The notes: generated by a model from the sequence alone, not told the origin. A DNA stretch of 15,027 bases from JAKGBX01 sp965366835 (GCA_965366835.1 CBDUGF010000095.1:1-15027); one strand, 5' to 3'; shown: positions 1 to 7,327, numbered from the stretch's first letter. Numbers and translations are program-made.

Positions 1-367
1 CGGATTCAAGATCGCCGATCAGGTCGGCCTGCAGGTCGGAATCGAGCTCGTCGAGCACTTCCGCGGCGCGCCCGGGTTCCATCCGTTCGACCAGATCGGT
101 GGCCGCGGCGTGCGGCGCCTCTTCGAGCAGTTCCGCGGCCAGCTCGACCGGGACCAGCTTCAGCAGCTTGTCGCGGTCTTCGGCCGAAAGCGCCAGCAAC
201 TGACGCAGCGCGCCGCTGAGCGGCAGCGGTTCGAGCAGCGCCGCCAGCGTGGCGGCATCAGCGGCGTCGACCGCTTCCTTGACCATTTCGCGGACGCTGC
301 GCCCGTCGGGATCCTGAACCGGGGTGGGATCGAGCGTTTCGATCTCGTCGTTGTTGTTGTCGGTCAA
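1..367 (-). CDS. mgtE: Magnesium transporter MgtE, N-terminal part (truncated by window edge)
   Basis: MgtE is an inner-membrane Mg2+ channel whose cytoplasmic N domain and CBS domains gate the pore. Only the first 122 residues lie here, read from 367 down to 2. After an Asn/Asp-rich start (TDNNNDEIETLDP) comes a helical-repeat segment (LLEPLPLSGALRQLLALS, then RDKLLKLVPVELAAELLEE and RAAEVLDELDSDLQADLIGD) typical of the MgtE N superhelical domain. The CBS and membrane domains would lie beyond position 1. The start is TTG at 367-365. It is preceded by AGGAG (380-376) at 8-nt spacing, and an in-frame TGA at 373-371 rules out any earlier start. The next ATG (286) has a weaker ribosome site. It is transcribed away from the cassette and separated from gabT by 261 bp. 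Family assignment is by remembered pattern, so it is fairly but not fully sure. Confidence 0.8.
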   Translation of the reverse strand, partial: MTDNNNDEIETLDPTPVQDPDGRSVREMVKEAVDAADAATLAALLEPLPLSGALRQLLALSAEDRDKLLKLVPVELAAELLEEAPHAAATDLVERMEPGRAAEVLDELDSDLQADLIGDLES

Positions 368-509
368 GGGTCAGGCTCCTCGTCTGAAAAAAACTCTGCG
401 GAAAAATTCGGGGCGTCAGAGCCGGGGACGTGGGCGCGCGGCAATGGCCCGTGGCGCGAATGGAGAGCTCTGCGTGCTGACTGCTTGCGGTCGGGAACCG
501 GCGGAGTCA

Positions 510-527
510 CCCGGCATCATTGCCGGG
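510..527. other. Perfect GC hairpin in the mgtE-gabT spacer
   Basis: The arms CCCGGCA (510-516) and TGCCGGG (521-527) form a perfect 7-bp stem with a TCAT loop. No T-run follows on either strand. It could be a rho-independent-like pause site downstream of gabT or a structure in the mgtE 5' leader. The rest of 368-628 shows no convincing gene or recognised riboswitch. Confidence 0.45.
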
Positions 528-566
528 GCCGGATCCCGGCAGGCGGCGTTTCGCCTATGTCGGGTG

Positions 567-593
567 GGGGCGGCGCGCCCTGAAGCGCGCCCC
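567..593 (-). terminator. gabT: GC-rich stem-loop downstream of gabT
   Basis: GGGGC (567-571) pairs with GCCCC (589-593). After a bulged G at 572 a further 4 bp (573-576 with 585-588) closes an 8-nt loop. It lies 36 bp past the gabT stop, where a terminator is expected. There is no uridine tract, so it may terminate weakly, work with Rho, or protect the 3' end. Confidence 0.4.
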
Positions 594-628
594 GTTGGTT
601 TGCCTGCGCCTGATCAGACCGGGGCCGC

Positions 629-2038
629 TCAGACGGCGGCCATCGCATCCGCGAGAGCAGCCTCGAACAGGCCCAGGCCCTCTTCGATGATCGCATCCGA
701 TGCGGTCAGCGGCACCATGATGCGCACCGCGTTGCCATGCATGCCGCAGGACAACAGGATGAGACCTCGCTTCAGCGCGTGGGCGATGATCGACTTGGTA
801 AAGGCGGGATCCGGCGCAGCGGTTTCGAAATCGGTGACGAATTCCACCGCCAGCATCGCGCCCAGGCCGCGGATATCCCACATGCGATAGGGCGCGACCC
901 GCGCGCCGATATCGGCGAAACGGGCGCGGAAATGTTCACCCAGGGCGGTCGAGCGGGCCAGCAGGCCCTCGGACTCGATCGCCTCGATCGCCGCCAGCGC
1001 CGCGGCACAGGCCACGGGATTGCCGCCATAGGTGCCGCCGAGCCCGCCGGGCGCCAGCGCATCCATGACATCGGCGCGCCCGATGACGCCGGCGATCGGA
1101 TAGCCGCCGGCCATGGATTTGGCGACCGTGATCAGATCGGGTACGACGCCGGAATGTTCGATCGCGAACCATTTCCCGGTGCGCGCGAACCCGGCCTGGA
1201 TCTCGTCGGAGATCAGCAGGATGCCATGCTTGTCGCAGATCGCCCGCAGCGCCTGCCACATCTCGGTCGGGACCGGATGATAGCCGCCTTCGCCGAGCAC
1301 CGGCTCGAGGATGATCGCGGCAACGCGTGAGGGATCGGCATCGGTGAGAAACAGGGTTTCGAGCCCCTGCAGCGCATCCTCGACCGTGACCCCGGTGCGG
1401 GCATCGGGGAACGGCGCGCGGAAGATATCGGCCGGGAACGGGCCGACGTCCTTCTTGTAGGGCGTCACCTTGCCGGTCAGACCCAGAGTCATCAGGGTGC
1501 GGCCATGATAGCTGCCGGTGAAGGCGATGACGCCGGTGCGGCCGGTGGCGGCGCGCGCGATTTTCACCGCGTTTTCGATTGCTTCCGCCCCGGTTGTCAC
1601 CAGCAGCGTCTTCTTGGCGAAATCGCCGGGGGCGAGGGCATTGAGTTTTTCGGCCAGCGCGACATAGGGCTCATACTGCACCACCTGAAAGCTGGTATGG
1701 GTGTAGTGATCTTCCTGCGCCTTGGCCGCGGCGATCACCTTGGGGTGGCGATGGCCGGTGTTGAGCACCGCGATACCACCGGCGAAATCGACATAGCGAT
1801 TGCCTTCCACGTCCCACAGCTCGGCATTTTCGGCATGCGCGGCAAAGACCGGGGCGGCGGAGGCGACACCACGGGCAACAGCGGCCTCGCGGCGCTTCAG
1901 CAGGGCGGCATTGGTGGCCGTGCCGGTTGCGGCGGCGGCGGATTTCGCTGCCGCTGCGGCTTTGGCGGGTTTCGCGGCGGGGCTGCCGGTTTTGGATTTC
2001 GTGGGGCGCGGATTCTTGGATTTGGTAGCGGTGCTCAT
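629..2038 (-). CDS. gabT: 4-aminobutyrate aminotransferase family (class III PLP enzyme)
   Basis: This class-III omega-aminotransferase probably moves the amino group of GABA, or a related omega-amine, to 2-oxoglutarate, giving an aldehyde acid in the cytosol. The 469-residue protein follows E. coli GabT closely from about residue 46: WDVEGNRYVDFAGGIAVLNT (75-94), PGDFAKKTLLVTTGAEAIEN (137-156), the SYHGR motif (176-180), D278 in ISDEIQAG for the PLP pyridine nitrogen, K307 in ITVAKSMAGG as the Schiff-base lysine, and APGGLGGTYGGNP (329-341). The start is chosen at ATG 2038, because GGGA lies 7 nt upstream and little homology precedes it; an in-frame ATG at 2044 is the alternative. Oddly, residues 1-45 are a Lys/Ala/Pro-rich low-complexity extension absent from E. 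coli GabT. It diverges from a PuuR-like regulator, suggesting control by amines. Substrate could be another omega-amino acid or a diamine. Confidence 0.88.
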   Translation of the reverse strand: MSTATKSKNPRPTKSKTGSPAAKPAKAAAAAKSAAAATGTATNAALLKRREAAVARGVASAAPVFAAHAENAELWDVEGNRYVDFAGGIAVLNTGHRHPKVIAAAKAQEDHYTHTSFQVVQYEPYVALAEKLNALAPGDFAKKTLLVTTGAEAIENAVKIARAATGRTGVIAFTGSYHGRTLMTLGLTGKVTPYKKDVGPFPADIFRAPFPDARTGVTVEDALQGLETLFLTDADPSRVAAIILEPVLGEGGYHPVPTEMWQALRAICDKHGILLISDEIQAGFARTGKWFAIEHSGVVPDLITVAKSMAGGYPIAGVIGRADVMDALAPGGLGGTYGGNPVACAAALAAIEAIESEGLLARSTALGEHFRARFADIGARVAPYRMWDIRGLGAMLAVEFVTDFETAAPDPAFTKSIIAHALKRGLILLSCGMHGNAVRIMVPLTASDAIIEEGLGLFEAALADAMAAV

Positions 2039-2071
2039 GGACATATCCCGGTTGACGTTTGTGATTGATAT

Positions 2072-2100
2072 TTTTATGCTGTGATGATTATAATTGTCAA
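2072..2100 (-). promoter_or_regulatory. gabT: sigma70-type promoter of gabT
   Basis: On the minus strand TTGACA (2100-2095) is a perfect -35 element. It is followed after exactly 17 nt by ATAAAA (2077-2072) as a -10. The predicted transcript starts near 2065 and leaves a leader of roughly 27 nt before the chosen ATG at 2038. The region is strikingly AT-rich compared with its surroundings. Confidence 0.6.
2082..2096 (-). promoter_or_regulatory. Candidate operator resembling the E. coli PuuR box
   Basis: The minus-strand 15-mer CAATTATAATCATCA matches 11 of 15 positions of the asymmetric PuuR recognition sequence as I remember it (AAAATATAATGAACA), including the central TATAAT. It touches the gabT -35 and fills much of the promoter spacer, an ideal position for repression. 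Part of the match is expected from AT-richness, so this is a candidate only. Confidence 0.35.
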
Positions 2101-2181
2101 TTCCAATCCATTTGCCAAGCAAGAAATCGCATGTTTGGCATGGTTCGTGAGCTAAGGCCGGAAGATGATGAAACTTTTTGG

Positions 2182-2220
2182 TTGACGGCGAGAGGGTGTT
2201 GTCGATTAAGATTTCAATCT
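2182..2220 (+). promoter_or_regulatory. Weak promoter and overlapping inverted repeat before the regulator gene
   Basis: TTGACG (2182-2187) is followed after 18 nt by TTAAGA (2206-2211), a weak -10. Overlapping it, AGATT (2209-2213) and AATCT (2216-2220) form a 5-bp inverted repeat with a TC centre. This arrangement could allow autoregulation. The GTG start is 25 nt further on. Confidence 0.3.
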
Positions 2221-2244
2221 AGCGATAAGTGGAGAACTACACGG

Positions 2245-2814
2245 GTGGATATTGGCAGCAGGCTCAGGGCGATTCGGGAGACACGCGGACTCTCCCAGCG
2301 GGTGCTTGCCAGCCGCGCCGGGATGACCAACGGCGCGATCTCGCTGATCGAGCAGAACAAGAGCAGCCCGTCGGTGGCATCGCTCAAGAGCCTGCTGGAT
2401 GCGATCCCGATGACGCTGTCGGAATTCTTTGCCGATGTCGAAAGCATCAGCGTGCCCAAGTATTTCTATTCGGCCAACGAATTCATCGAGCTGTCGCCGC
2501 AGGATGTCGGCCTTGGCGAGGGCGCGGCGCGGGTGTCGCTGCGCCAGATCGGCGACGCCTGGCGGCATTCCCTGCAAATGCTGCACGAGACCTATCCGCC
2601 GGGAGCGGATACCGGGCCCGACCTGCTGAAACACGAGGCCGAGGAAGCCGGTGTGGTGATCGAGGGGATCATCGAAATCACGGTCGCCGACCAGATTCGC
2701 GTGCTCAATCCGGGCGACGGCTACCTGTTCGACAGCCGCCTGCCGCACAGGTTCCGAAACATCGGAGACAAGGACTGCACCATCGTCAGCGCCTGTACGC
2801 CGCCGACGTTCTGA
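2245..2814 (+). CDS. PuuR-like transcriptional regulator (XRE HTH plus cupin)
   Basis: This is a DNA-binding repressor/activator of the PuuR type, predicted to sense a small ligand with its cupin. The 189-residue product has an XRE helix-turn-helix (about 4-60: SRLRAIRETRGLSQRVLASR, then GMTNGAISLIEQNKSSPSVA) and a C-terminal cupin (about 110-185). H130, E134 and H168 sit where cupins usually hold a metal, and the tail VSACTPPTF is close to ISAHTPTTF of E. coli PuuR (185 aa). The start is GTG 2245, with GGAG at 2231-2234 and 10 nt spacing. An open frame extends back to 2065, but the family normally begins close to this residue (a DIGxRLRxIR-type start). It is divergent from gabT and upstream of the transporter/enzyme block, so it is the obvious regulator of both. 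Its ligand may be a polyamine or another amine; that is inferred from the family only. Confidence 0.87.
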   Translation: MDIGSRLRAIRETRGLSQRVLASRAGMTNGAISLIEQNKSSPSVASLKSLLDAIPMTLSEFFADVESISVPKYFYSANEFIELSPQDVGLGEGAARVSLRQIGDAWRHSLQMLHETYPPGADTGPDLLKHEAEEAGVVIEGIIEITVADQIRVLNPGDGYLFDSRLPHRFRNIGDKDCTIVSACTPPTF

Positions 2815-2828
2815 ATGATTAAGTTCGT

Positions 2829-2838
2829 TTGATATCAA
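2829..2838. promoter_or_regulatory. Perfect 10-bp palindrome TTGATATCAA after the regulator gene
   Basis: TTGATATCAA is a perfect palindrome 14 bp past the regulator stop and 182 bp before the TRAP receptor start. The half-sequence TTGATAT recurs at 2065-2071, close to the predicted gabT transcription start. It may be a regulator half-site shared by the two promoters or a chance AT-rich match. Confidence 0.25.
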
Positions 2839-2934
2839 GGGTTAAGAGAGGCGAAGCGGGCGCACTGCCGAAAAAACCAGATGTCGCTTTCATCGAGTCG
2901 AGTGTCGCAAACGGAATTCTATTGAAGGTTCCAG

Positions 2935-2977
2935 CCCCGATGCTACCCTAAAGGAGACCCGGACGGGAGCTTCGGGG
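2935..2977 (+). promoter_or_regulatory. Imperfect stem-loop in the leader of the TRAP operon
   Basis: CCCCGA (2935-2940) pairs with TCGGGG (2972-2977). GCT (2942-2944) pairs with AGC (2968-2970) and CCC (2946-2948) with GGG (2965-2967). One mismatch and one bulge interrupt the stem, and the 16-nt loop includes AAAGGAG. The structure ends 43 nt before the receptor ATG. A weak promoter pair, TTGAAG (2922-2927) and TACCCT (2944-2949), overlaps the left arm. It could be an operator in DNA or a leader structure in RNA. The remaining part of 2815-3020 shows nothing coding. Confidence 0.35.
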
Positions 2978-3020
2978 TGGCCACTATCAATGACCACTAA
3001 CAATAATCAGGGAGTAGAAG

Positions 3021-3983
3021 ATGAAGATCATGAAACTTACCGCTGTGGCGGCTGTCGCAGCGCTGTGCAGCCAGGTGGCGACCGCCCAGGAGCGGTTCAT
3101 CACGATCGGCACCGGCGGCCAGACCGGCGTTTACTTTGTTGTCGGTCAGTCGATCTGCCGGCTGGTCAATCGCGGCACAGCCGAACACAACCTCAAGTGC
3201 ACCGCGCCATCGACCGGCGGCTCGATCGCCAACATCAACGCGATCAAGGCCGGCGACATGGACATGGGCGTGGCCCAGTCCGACTGGCAGTTCCATGCCT
3301 ATAACGGCTCGTCGCAGTTCGAGGGCGACAAGTTCGACAAGCTGCGCGCGGTGTTTTCGGTTCACAGCGAACCCTTTACCGTGGTGGCACGGGCCGACGC
3401 GGGCATCGCCTCCTTCGACGACCTGTTCGGCAAGCGCGTGAATGTCGGCAACCCGGGATCGGGCCAGCGCGCCACGATGGACGTGGTTCTCGAAGCGATG
3501 GGCAAGACTTCGGACGATTTCGCCCTGGCATCAGAGCTCAAGCCGGCTGAACAGTCGGCGGCGCTGGGCGACAACAAGGTGGATGCGATCATCTACACTG
3601 TGGGCCATCCCAACGGTTCGATCCAGGAAGCGACTTCGACCGTCGATGCCAAGCTGGTCAATGTGACCGGCCCGGCAATCGACAAGCTGGTCGCCGACAA
3701 CCCCTATTATGCTGCCGCGACGATCCCCGGCGGGCTTTACAAGGGCAATGACGACGACGTTCAGACCTTCGGCGTGAAGGCAACATTCGTGACCTCGTCC
3801 GATGTGCCCGATGACGTGGTCTATACCGTGGTCAAGGCGGTGTTCGACAATTTCGACCGCTTCAAGGGGCTGCACCCGGCCTTCGCCACCCTCAAGGAAG
3901 AGGACATGATCGGCGCCGGCCTCAGCGCACCGCTGCATCCGGGCGCCGAGCAGTACTACAAAGAGCGTGGCTGGATCCAGTAA
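3021..3983 (+). CDS. TAXI-family TRAP transporter solute-binding protein
   Basis: This is a periplasmic receptor that captures the solute for the adjacent TRAP permease. The 320-residue precursor begins with a clear signal peptide (MKIMKLTAVAAVAALCSQVA, cleavage likely after ATA at residue 22). The mature start FITIGTGGQTGVYFVVGQSI is the hallmark of TAXI receptors, followed by STGGSIANINAIKAGDMDMG and VAQSDWQFHAY in the usual order, with the length normal for the family. The ribosome site GGAG (3011-3014) is 6 nt from the ATG. As first gene of the block it probably has the highest expression; a stable hairpin follows its stop. TAXI proteins are linked to glutamate, 2-oxoglutarate and other acids, but few have known ligands, so the ligand here cannot be read from sequence. 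Together with the neighbours, an amino acid, amide or peptide-like acid is a reasonable guess. Confidence 0.93.
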   Translation: MKIMKLTAVAAVAALCSQVATAQERFITIGTGGQTGVYFVVGQSICRLVNRGTAEHNLKCTAPSTGGSIANINAIKAGDMDMGVAQSDWQFHAYNGSSQFEGDKFDKLRAVFSVHSEPFTVVARADAGIASFDDLFGKRVNVGNPGSGQRATMDVVLEAMGKTSDDFALASELKPAEQSAALGDNKVDAIIYTVGHPNGSIQEATSTVDAKLVNVTGPAIDKLVADNPYYAAATIPGGLYKGNDDDVQTFGVKATFVTSSDVPDDVVYTVVKAVFDNFDRFKGLHPAFATLKEEDMIGAGLSAPLHPGAEQYYKERGWIQ

Positions 3984-4008
3984 TCCGCTGAAGTCGACTT
4001 GATCAACG

Positions 4009-4033
4009 GCGGCTCCGCGGATGTGGGGCCGCC
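4009..4033 (+). other. Intercistronic hairpin between receptor and permease
   Basis: GGCGGC (4009-4014) pairs with GCCGCC (4028-4033) and four more pairs, including G-U wobbles, close a 5-nt loop. It lies 26 nt past the receptor stop without a T-run. In binding-protein transport operons such structures commonly stabilise the upstream message and lower permease expression; that role is inferred here. Confidence 0.5.
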
Positions 4034-4101
4034 ATTCAGGCGACGCAGGAAACCGCACAAAACGGTTCGGGCGCGCCAATGAGACAGACGGGGACATAGC
4101 G

Positions 4102-6882
4102 ATGAGTGACGACAAACAGTTCGAAGCGGCGGCGGTTGAAAACGCGGCGGCGGGCAAGGGCGGGTTGACTCAGGCAGAGCTCGACGAGCTTGTCGCTTCC
4201 TCGGATACCGGCGGGCGCTCGCCCTCGGGGCCGGTCGGAACCTTCATCGTGGCGGTTGCGCTGGTCTGGTCGCTGTTCCAGCTCTGGATCGCCTCGCCAA
4301 TTCCCTTCATTGTCGGCTGGGGCGTGTTCAACGATACCGAAGCGCGCTCGATTCACCTCGCCTTTGCGCTGTTCCTCGCCTTTGCGGCCTATCCGGCGGC
4401 GCGCACGCGGGCGCAGATGGGCCTTGCCCTGGTGGTGCCGATCGTTCTGACCTTCCTGTTCATCTACGGCGCCAAGGCCGGTGTGCCGGTCTGGTGGATC
4501 CCGATCCCCGGCATATTGCTGCTCGCGGCGATCTATCTCGGCTCGCCGAAAGACCACATCCCGGTCTGGGAATGGGGTATGGCGATTGTCGGCGCCGCCG
4601 CTGCGCTTTATCTGTTTTTCTTCTATGACGGCATTGCCCAGCGTGTCGGCGCGCCGATCCTGCAGGACTATGTCGTTGCCGTGATCGGCATCCTGTTGCT
4701 GCTGGAAGCGACGCGCCGCGCGCTCGGCCCGGCGCTGATGATCGTGGCCACCGTGTTTCTGGTCTACACCTTCCTCGGGCCGCTGATGCCCAGCATCATC
4801 GCGCACAAGGGCAACAACCTCAGCGAAGTGGTCAATCACCAATGGATCACCACCGAGGGCGTGTTCGGTATCGCGCTCGGGGTCTCGACCAGCTTCGTGT
4901 TCCTGTTCGTCCTGTTCGGCTCGCTGCTCGACAAGGCCGGGGCCGGCAACTATTTCATTCAGGTGGCGTTTTCGCTGATGGGCCATATGCGCGGCGGCCC
5001 GGCCAAGGCCGCTGTGGTATCTTCGGCGATGACCGGGCTGATCTCGGGGTCGTCGATCGCCAATGTGGTCACCACCGGCACTTTCACCATCCCGCTGATG
5101 AAACGCGTCGGCTTCTCGTCGGAAAAGGCCGGTGCCGTCGAGGTGGCAAGTTCGGTCAATGGCCAGATCATGCCGCCGGTGATGGGTGCTGCGGCGTTCC
5201 TGATGGTCGAGTATGTCGGCATTCCCTATTTCGACGTGGTCAAGCACGCCTTCCTGCCCGCCGTGATCTCTTACATCGCGCTGGTCTACATCGTGCATCT
5301 GGAAGCGATGAAGGCCGGGATGGAAGGCCTGCCCCGCGCGGTCGCACCCAAGCCGCTGGTCGCCTGGCTGATCAGCCTCGCCTTCACCATTGCGGTGATC
5401 TGTGCGCTGTCTTTCGCGGTCTATTACGGCATGGGCTGGATCCGGCCGGCCTTTGGCGCTTCGGCGGGATATGTCGTGTTCGCCCTGCTGATCGTGGTCT
5501 ATGTCGGGCTGCTGGCGATCGCGGCGCGTGAGGAACCGCTGAAGATGGAAGACCCGAACGCGCCGGTGACGCAATTGCCGCTGCCGGGGCCGACCATCCG
5601 CTCGGGGCTGCATTTCCTGCTGCCGGTGGTGGTTCTGGTCTGGGCGCTGATGATCGACCGCCTCAGCCCCGGCCTGTCGGCGTTCTGGGCGGCGGCGTTC
5701 ATGGTCTTCATCCTGCTGACGCAACGGCCGATCATGGCGGTTCTGCGTGGCGCCGGCGACATTGCCGCTGCTCTCAGGCTGGGCGTTTCCGACCTGTTCG
5801 AAGGCCTGGTCGCGGGCGCGCGCAACATGATCGGCATCGGCATCGCCACCGCAACGGCGGGCATCATCGTCGGGTCTGTCAGCCAGACCGGCGTCGGCTC
5901 GGCACTGGCGGATGTTGTCGAGGTTCTGTCGGGTGGCAACATCATGGCGATCCTGGTGCTGACCGCGATCCTGTCGCTGATCCTCGGGATGGGCCTGCCG
6001 ACCACGGCCAACTATATCGTGGTGTCGGCGCTGCTGGCGCCGGTCATCGTCACCCTGGGCCAGCAGAACGGGCTGATCGTGCCGCTGATCGCGGTGCACC
6101 TGTTCGTGTTCTACTTCGGCATCATGGCGGATGTGACACCGCCGGTCGGGCTGGCCAGCTTTGCCGCCGCCGCCGTGTCGGGCGGCGATCCGATCAAGAC
6201 CGGGGTGGTCGCGTTCTTCTATTCGCTGCGCACCGCGGCGCTGCCGTTCCTGTTCATCTTCAACACCGACCTGTTGCTGATCAATGTCGGATGGGGGCAG
6301 GGCATACTCGTCTTCATTGTCGCGACGGTGGCGATGCTGCTGTTTGCGGCGGCGACCCAGGGCTGGTTCCTGACCCGCAACAAGGCGTACGAAACGATAG
6401 CCCTGCTGCTTGTCGCCTTCACCCTGTTCCGGCCCGGCTTCTGGATGGATATGGTGGCGCCGCCGTTCCAGAACGTGCCGCCCGCCGAGATCGAACAGGC
6501 GGCGATGGGCGTCGATATCGGCCAGAACCTGCGGCTGGAGGTCAGCGGCATGAATGCGGTGGGCGATCCGGTCACCTTCACCGCCCTGATGCCGGTGGGC
6601 GCGGGCGAAACCGGGGTTGACCGGCTGGCAGCCTCGGGGCTGGAATATACCGTCAACGGCGCGGATGTCGTGATCGAGAACGTCACTTTTGGCAGTCCGG
6701 CCGCGGCGGCCGGGTTCGATTGGGATCAGAAGGTGACCAAGGTGCTGAAGCCGACGGCGCAGCCCAGCAAATACCTGATGTTCATTCCGGCGATGATCCT
6801 GCTGGCGCTGATCGTGATGATGCAACGGGCGCGGGCGCGGCCGCAGCCGGTCGCGGCAAAAGGGAAAAGCAGCCATGTTTGA
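4102..6882 (+). CDS. TRAP transporter fused permease (DctQ-DctM, 4TM/12TM) with C-terminal DUF3394-type region
   Basis: This inner-membrane permease takes solute from the TAXI receptor and is driven by an ion gradient, usually Na+ or H+. The 926-residue protein has a soluble N-terminus (1-44), a small-subunit-like membrane region (about 45-200) and a large subunit. Diagnostic segments are GGPAKAAVVSSAMTGLISGS (about 297), NGQIMPPVMGAAAFLMVEYV (about 353) and LGMGLPTTANYIVVSALLAP (about 630). From about 775 (FRPGFWMDMVAPPF) a soluble domain ending in a PDZ-like SPAAAAGFDWDQKV precedes a last helix near 888, as in permeases with DUF3394. The start ATG 4102 has GGGGA 7 nt upstream; an open frame back to 4021 has no better start. 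The last 8 bp overlap the UspA-family gene, so the two are translationally coupled. Substrate is not readable from sequence. Confidence 0.93.
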   Translation: MSDDKQFEAAAVENAAAGKGGLTQAELDELVASSDTGGRSPSGPVGTFIVAVALVWSLFQLWIASPIPFIVGWGVFNDTEARSIHLAFALFLAFAAYPAARTRAQMGLALVVPIVLTFLFIYGAKAGVPVWWIPIPGILLLAAIYLGSPKDHIPVWEWGMAIVGAAAALYLFFFYDGIAQRVGAPILQDYVVAVIGILLLLEATRRALGPALMIVATVFLVYTFLGPLMPSIIAHKGNNLSEVVNHQWITTEGVFGIALGVSTSFVFLFVLFGSLLDKAGAGNYFIQVAFSLMGHMRGGPAKAAVVSSAMTGLISGSSIANVVTTGTFTIPLMKRVGFSSEKAGAVEVASSVNGQIMPPVMGAAAFLMVEYVGIPYFDVVKHAFLPAVISYIALVYIVHLEAMKAGMEGLPRAVAPKPLVAWLISLAFTIAVICALSFAVYYGMGWIRPAFGASAGYVVFALLIVVYVGLLAIAAREEPLKMEDPNAPVTQLPLPGPTIRSGLHFLLPVVVLVWALMIDRLSPGLSAFWAAAFMVFILLTQRPIMAVLRGAGDIAAALRLGVSDLFEGLVAGARNMIGIGIATATAGIIVGSVSQTGVGSALADVVEVLSGGNIMAILVLTAILSLILGMGLPTTANYIVVSALLAPVIVTLGQQNGLIVPLIAVHLFVFYFGIMADVTPPVGLASFAAAAVSGGDPIKTGVVAFFYSLRTAALPFLFIFNTDLLLINVGWGQGILVFIVATVAMLLFAAATQGWFLTRNKAYETIALLLVAFTLFRPGFWMDMVAPPFQNVPPAEIEQAAMGVDIGQNLRLEVSGMNAVGDPVTFTALMPVGAGETGVDRLAASGLEYTVNGADVVIENVTFGSPAAAAGFDWDQKVTKVLKPTAQPSKYLMFIPAMILLALIVMMQRARARPQPVAAKGKSSHV

Positions 6883-7300
6883 CAAGATCCTACTTCCGAT
6901 TGACATGAACCACCCCGAAAGCTGGGAGAAGGCGCTGCCGATCGCGCAGCGCTGTGCCGGGAGCAATGGCGAGATCCATGTCCTGGGCATCGTGCATGAT
7001 CTGGGTCTGGCGATGGTCGCCTCCTACCTGCCCGAAGGCTTCGAACGCCAGGCGATGGAAAAGCTCAAGGCGGAGCTGGTCGAGTTTGCCGGTCGGGAGT
7101 TTCCGGCGGATGCCAGGGTCGAGGTTCATGTCGGGCATGGCCATGTGCCGGAGACGATCCTGCGCATCGCCGGAGATCTGGGCGCCGACCTGATCGTGAT
7201 GGCGTCGCACCCGCCCAACGATTTCCAGACGCTCCTGGTCGGCTCGAGCGCCGACAAGGTCGTCCGCCACGCGACATTGCCTGTTCTTGTCGTGAGATGA
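6875..7300 (+). CDS. UspA-family protein linked to the TRAP transporter
   Basis: This 141-residue protein is a single universal-stress-protein domain, starting MFDKILLPIDMNHPESWEKA and ending RHATLPVLVVR. Its ATG lies inside the permease gene with an 8-bp overlap, the arrangement found for TeaD with the TeaABC ectoine TRAP system of Halomonas, where the Usp protein modulates uptake. By analogy it may bind nucleotide and tune this transporter. D10 is kept, but the usual G-2X-G-9X-G-S/T nucleotide motif is damaged: A110 and P113 stand where the first two glycines should be, whereas G123-S124 remain. ATP binding may therefore be lost or altered. A GGGA sequence about 10 nt upstream can serve as ribosome site in addition to coupling. 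The family is certain; the role in transport is inferred from context. Confidence 0.9.
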   Translation: MFDKILLPIDMNHPESWEKALPIAQRCAGSNGEIHVLGIVHDLGLAMVASYLPEGFERQAMEKLKAELVEFAGREFPADARVEVHVGHGHVPETILRIAGDLGADLIVMASHPPNDFQTLLVGSSADKVVRHATLPVLVVR

Positions 7301-7313
7301 ACAGGCACCCCGA

Positions 7314-7327
7314 CCGCAAAAATGCGG
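7314..7327 (+). other. Small hairpin in the Usp-nitrilase spacer
   Basis: CCGCA (7314-7318) and TGCGG (7323-7327) form a 5-bp stem with an AAAA loop, 13 nt past the Usp stop. It is too small and lacks a T-run for a confident terminator, so the operon most likely continues through it. Confidence 0.3.

Noticed and set aside
368..628. Mg2+ riboswitch in the mgtE leader
   Set aside because: Hairpins exist, but I could not match a known M-box or mgtE leader architecture, and one hairpin is better placed as the gabT 3' end.
110..890. Plus-strand open frames over mgtE and the gabT 3' end
   Set aside because: Their codons are low-complexity Arg/Gly/Ala. They oppose mgtE and gabT, which have strong family evidence.
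4036..6990. 984-residue open frame antisense to the TRAP permease
   Set aside because: It is rich in Arg, His, Gln and Asp and has no recognisable motif. It mirrors the hydrophobic permease codons in high-GC DNA, and the sense frame is clearly a TRAP permease.
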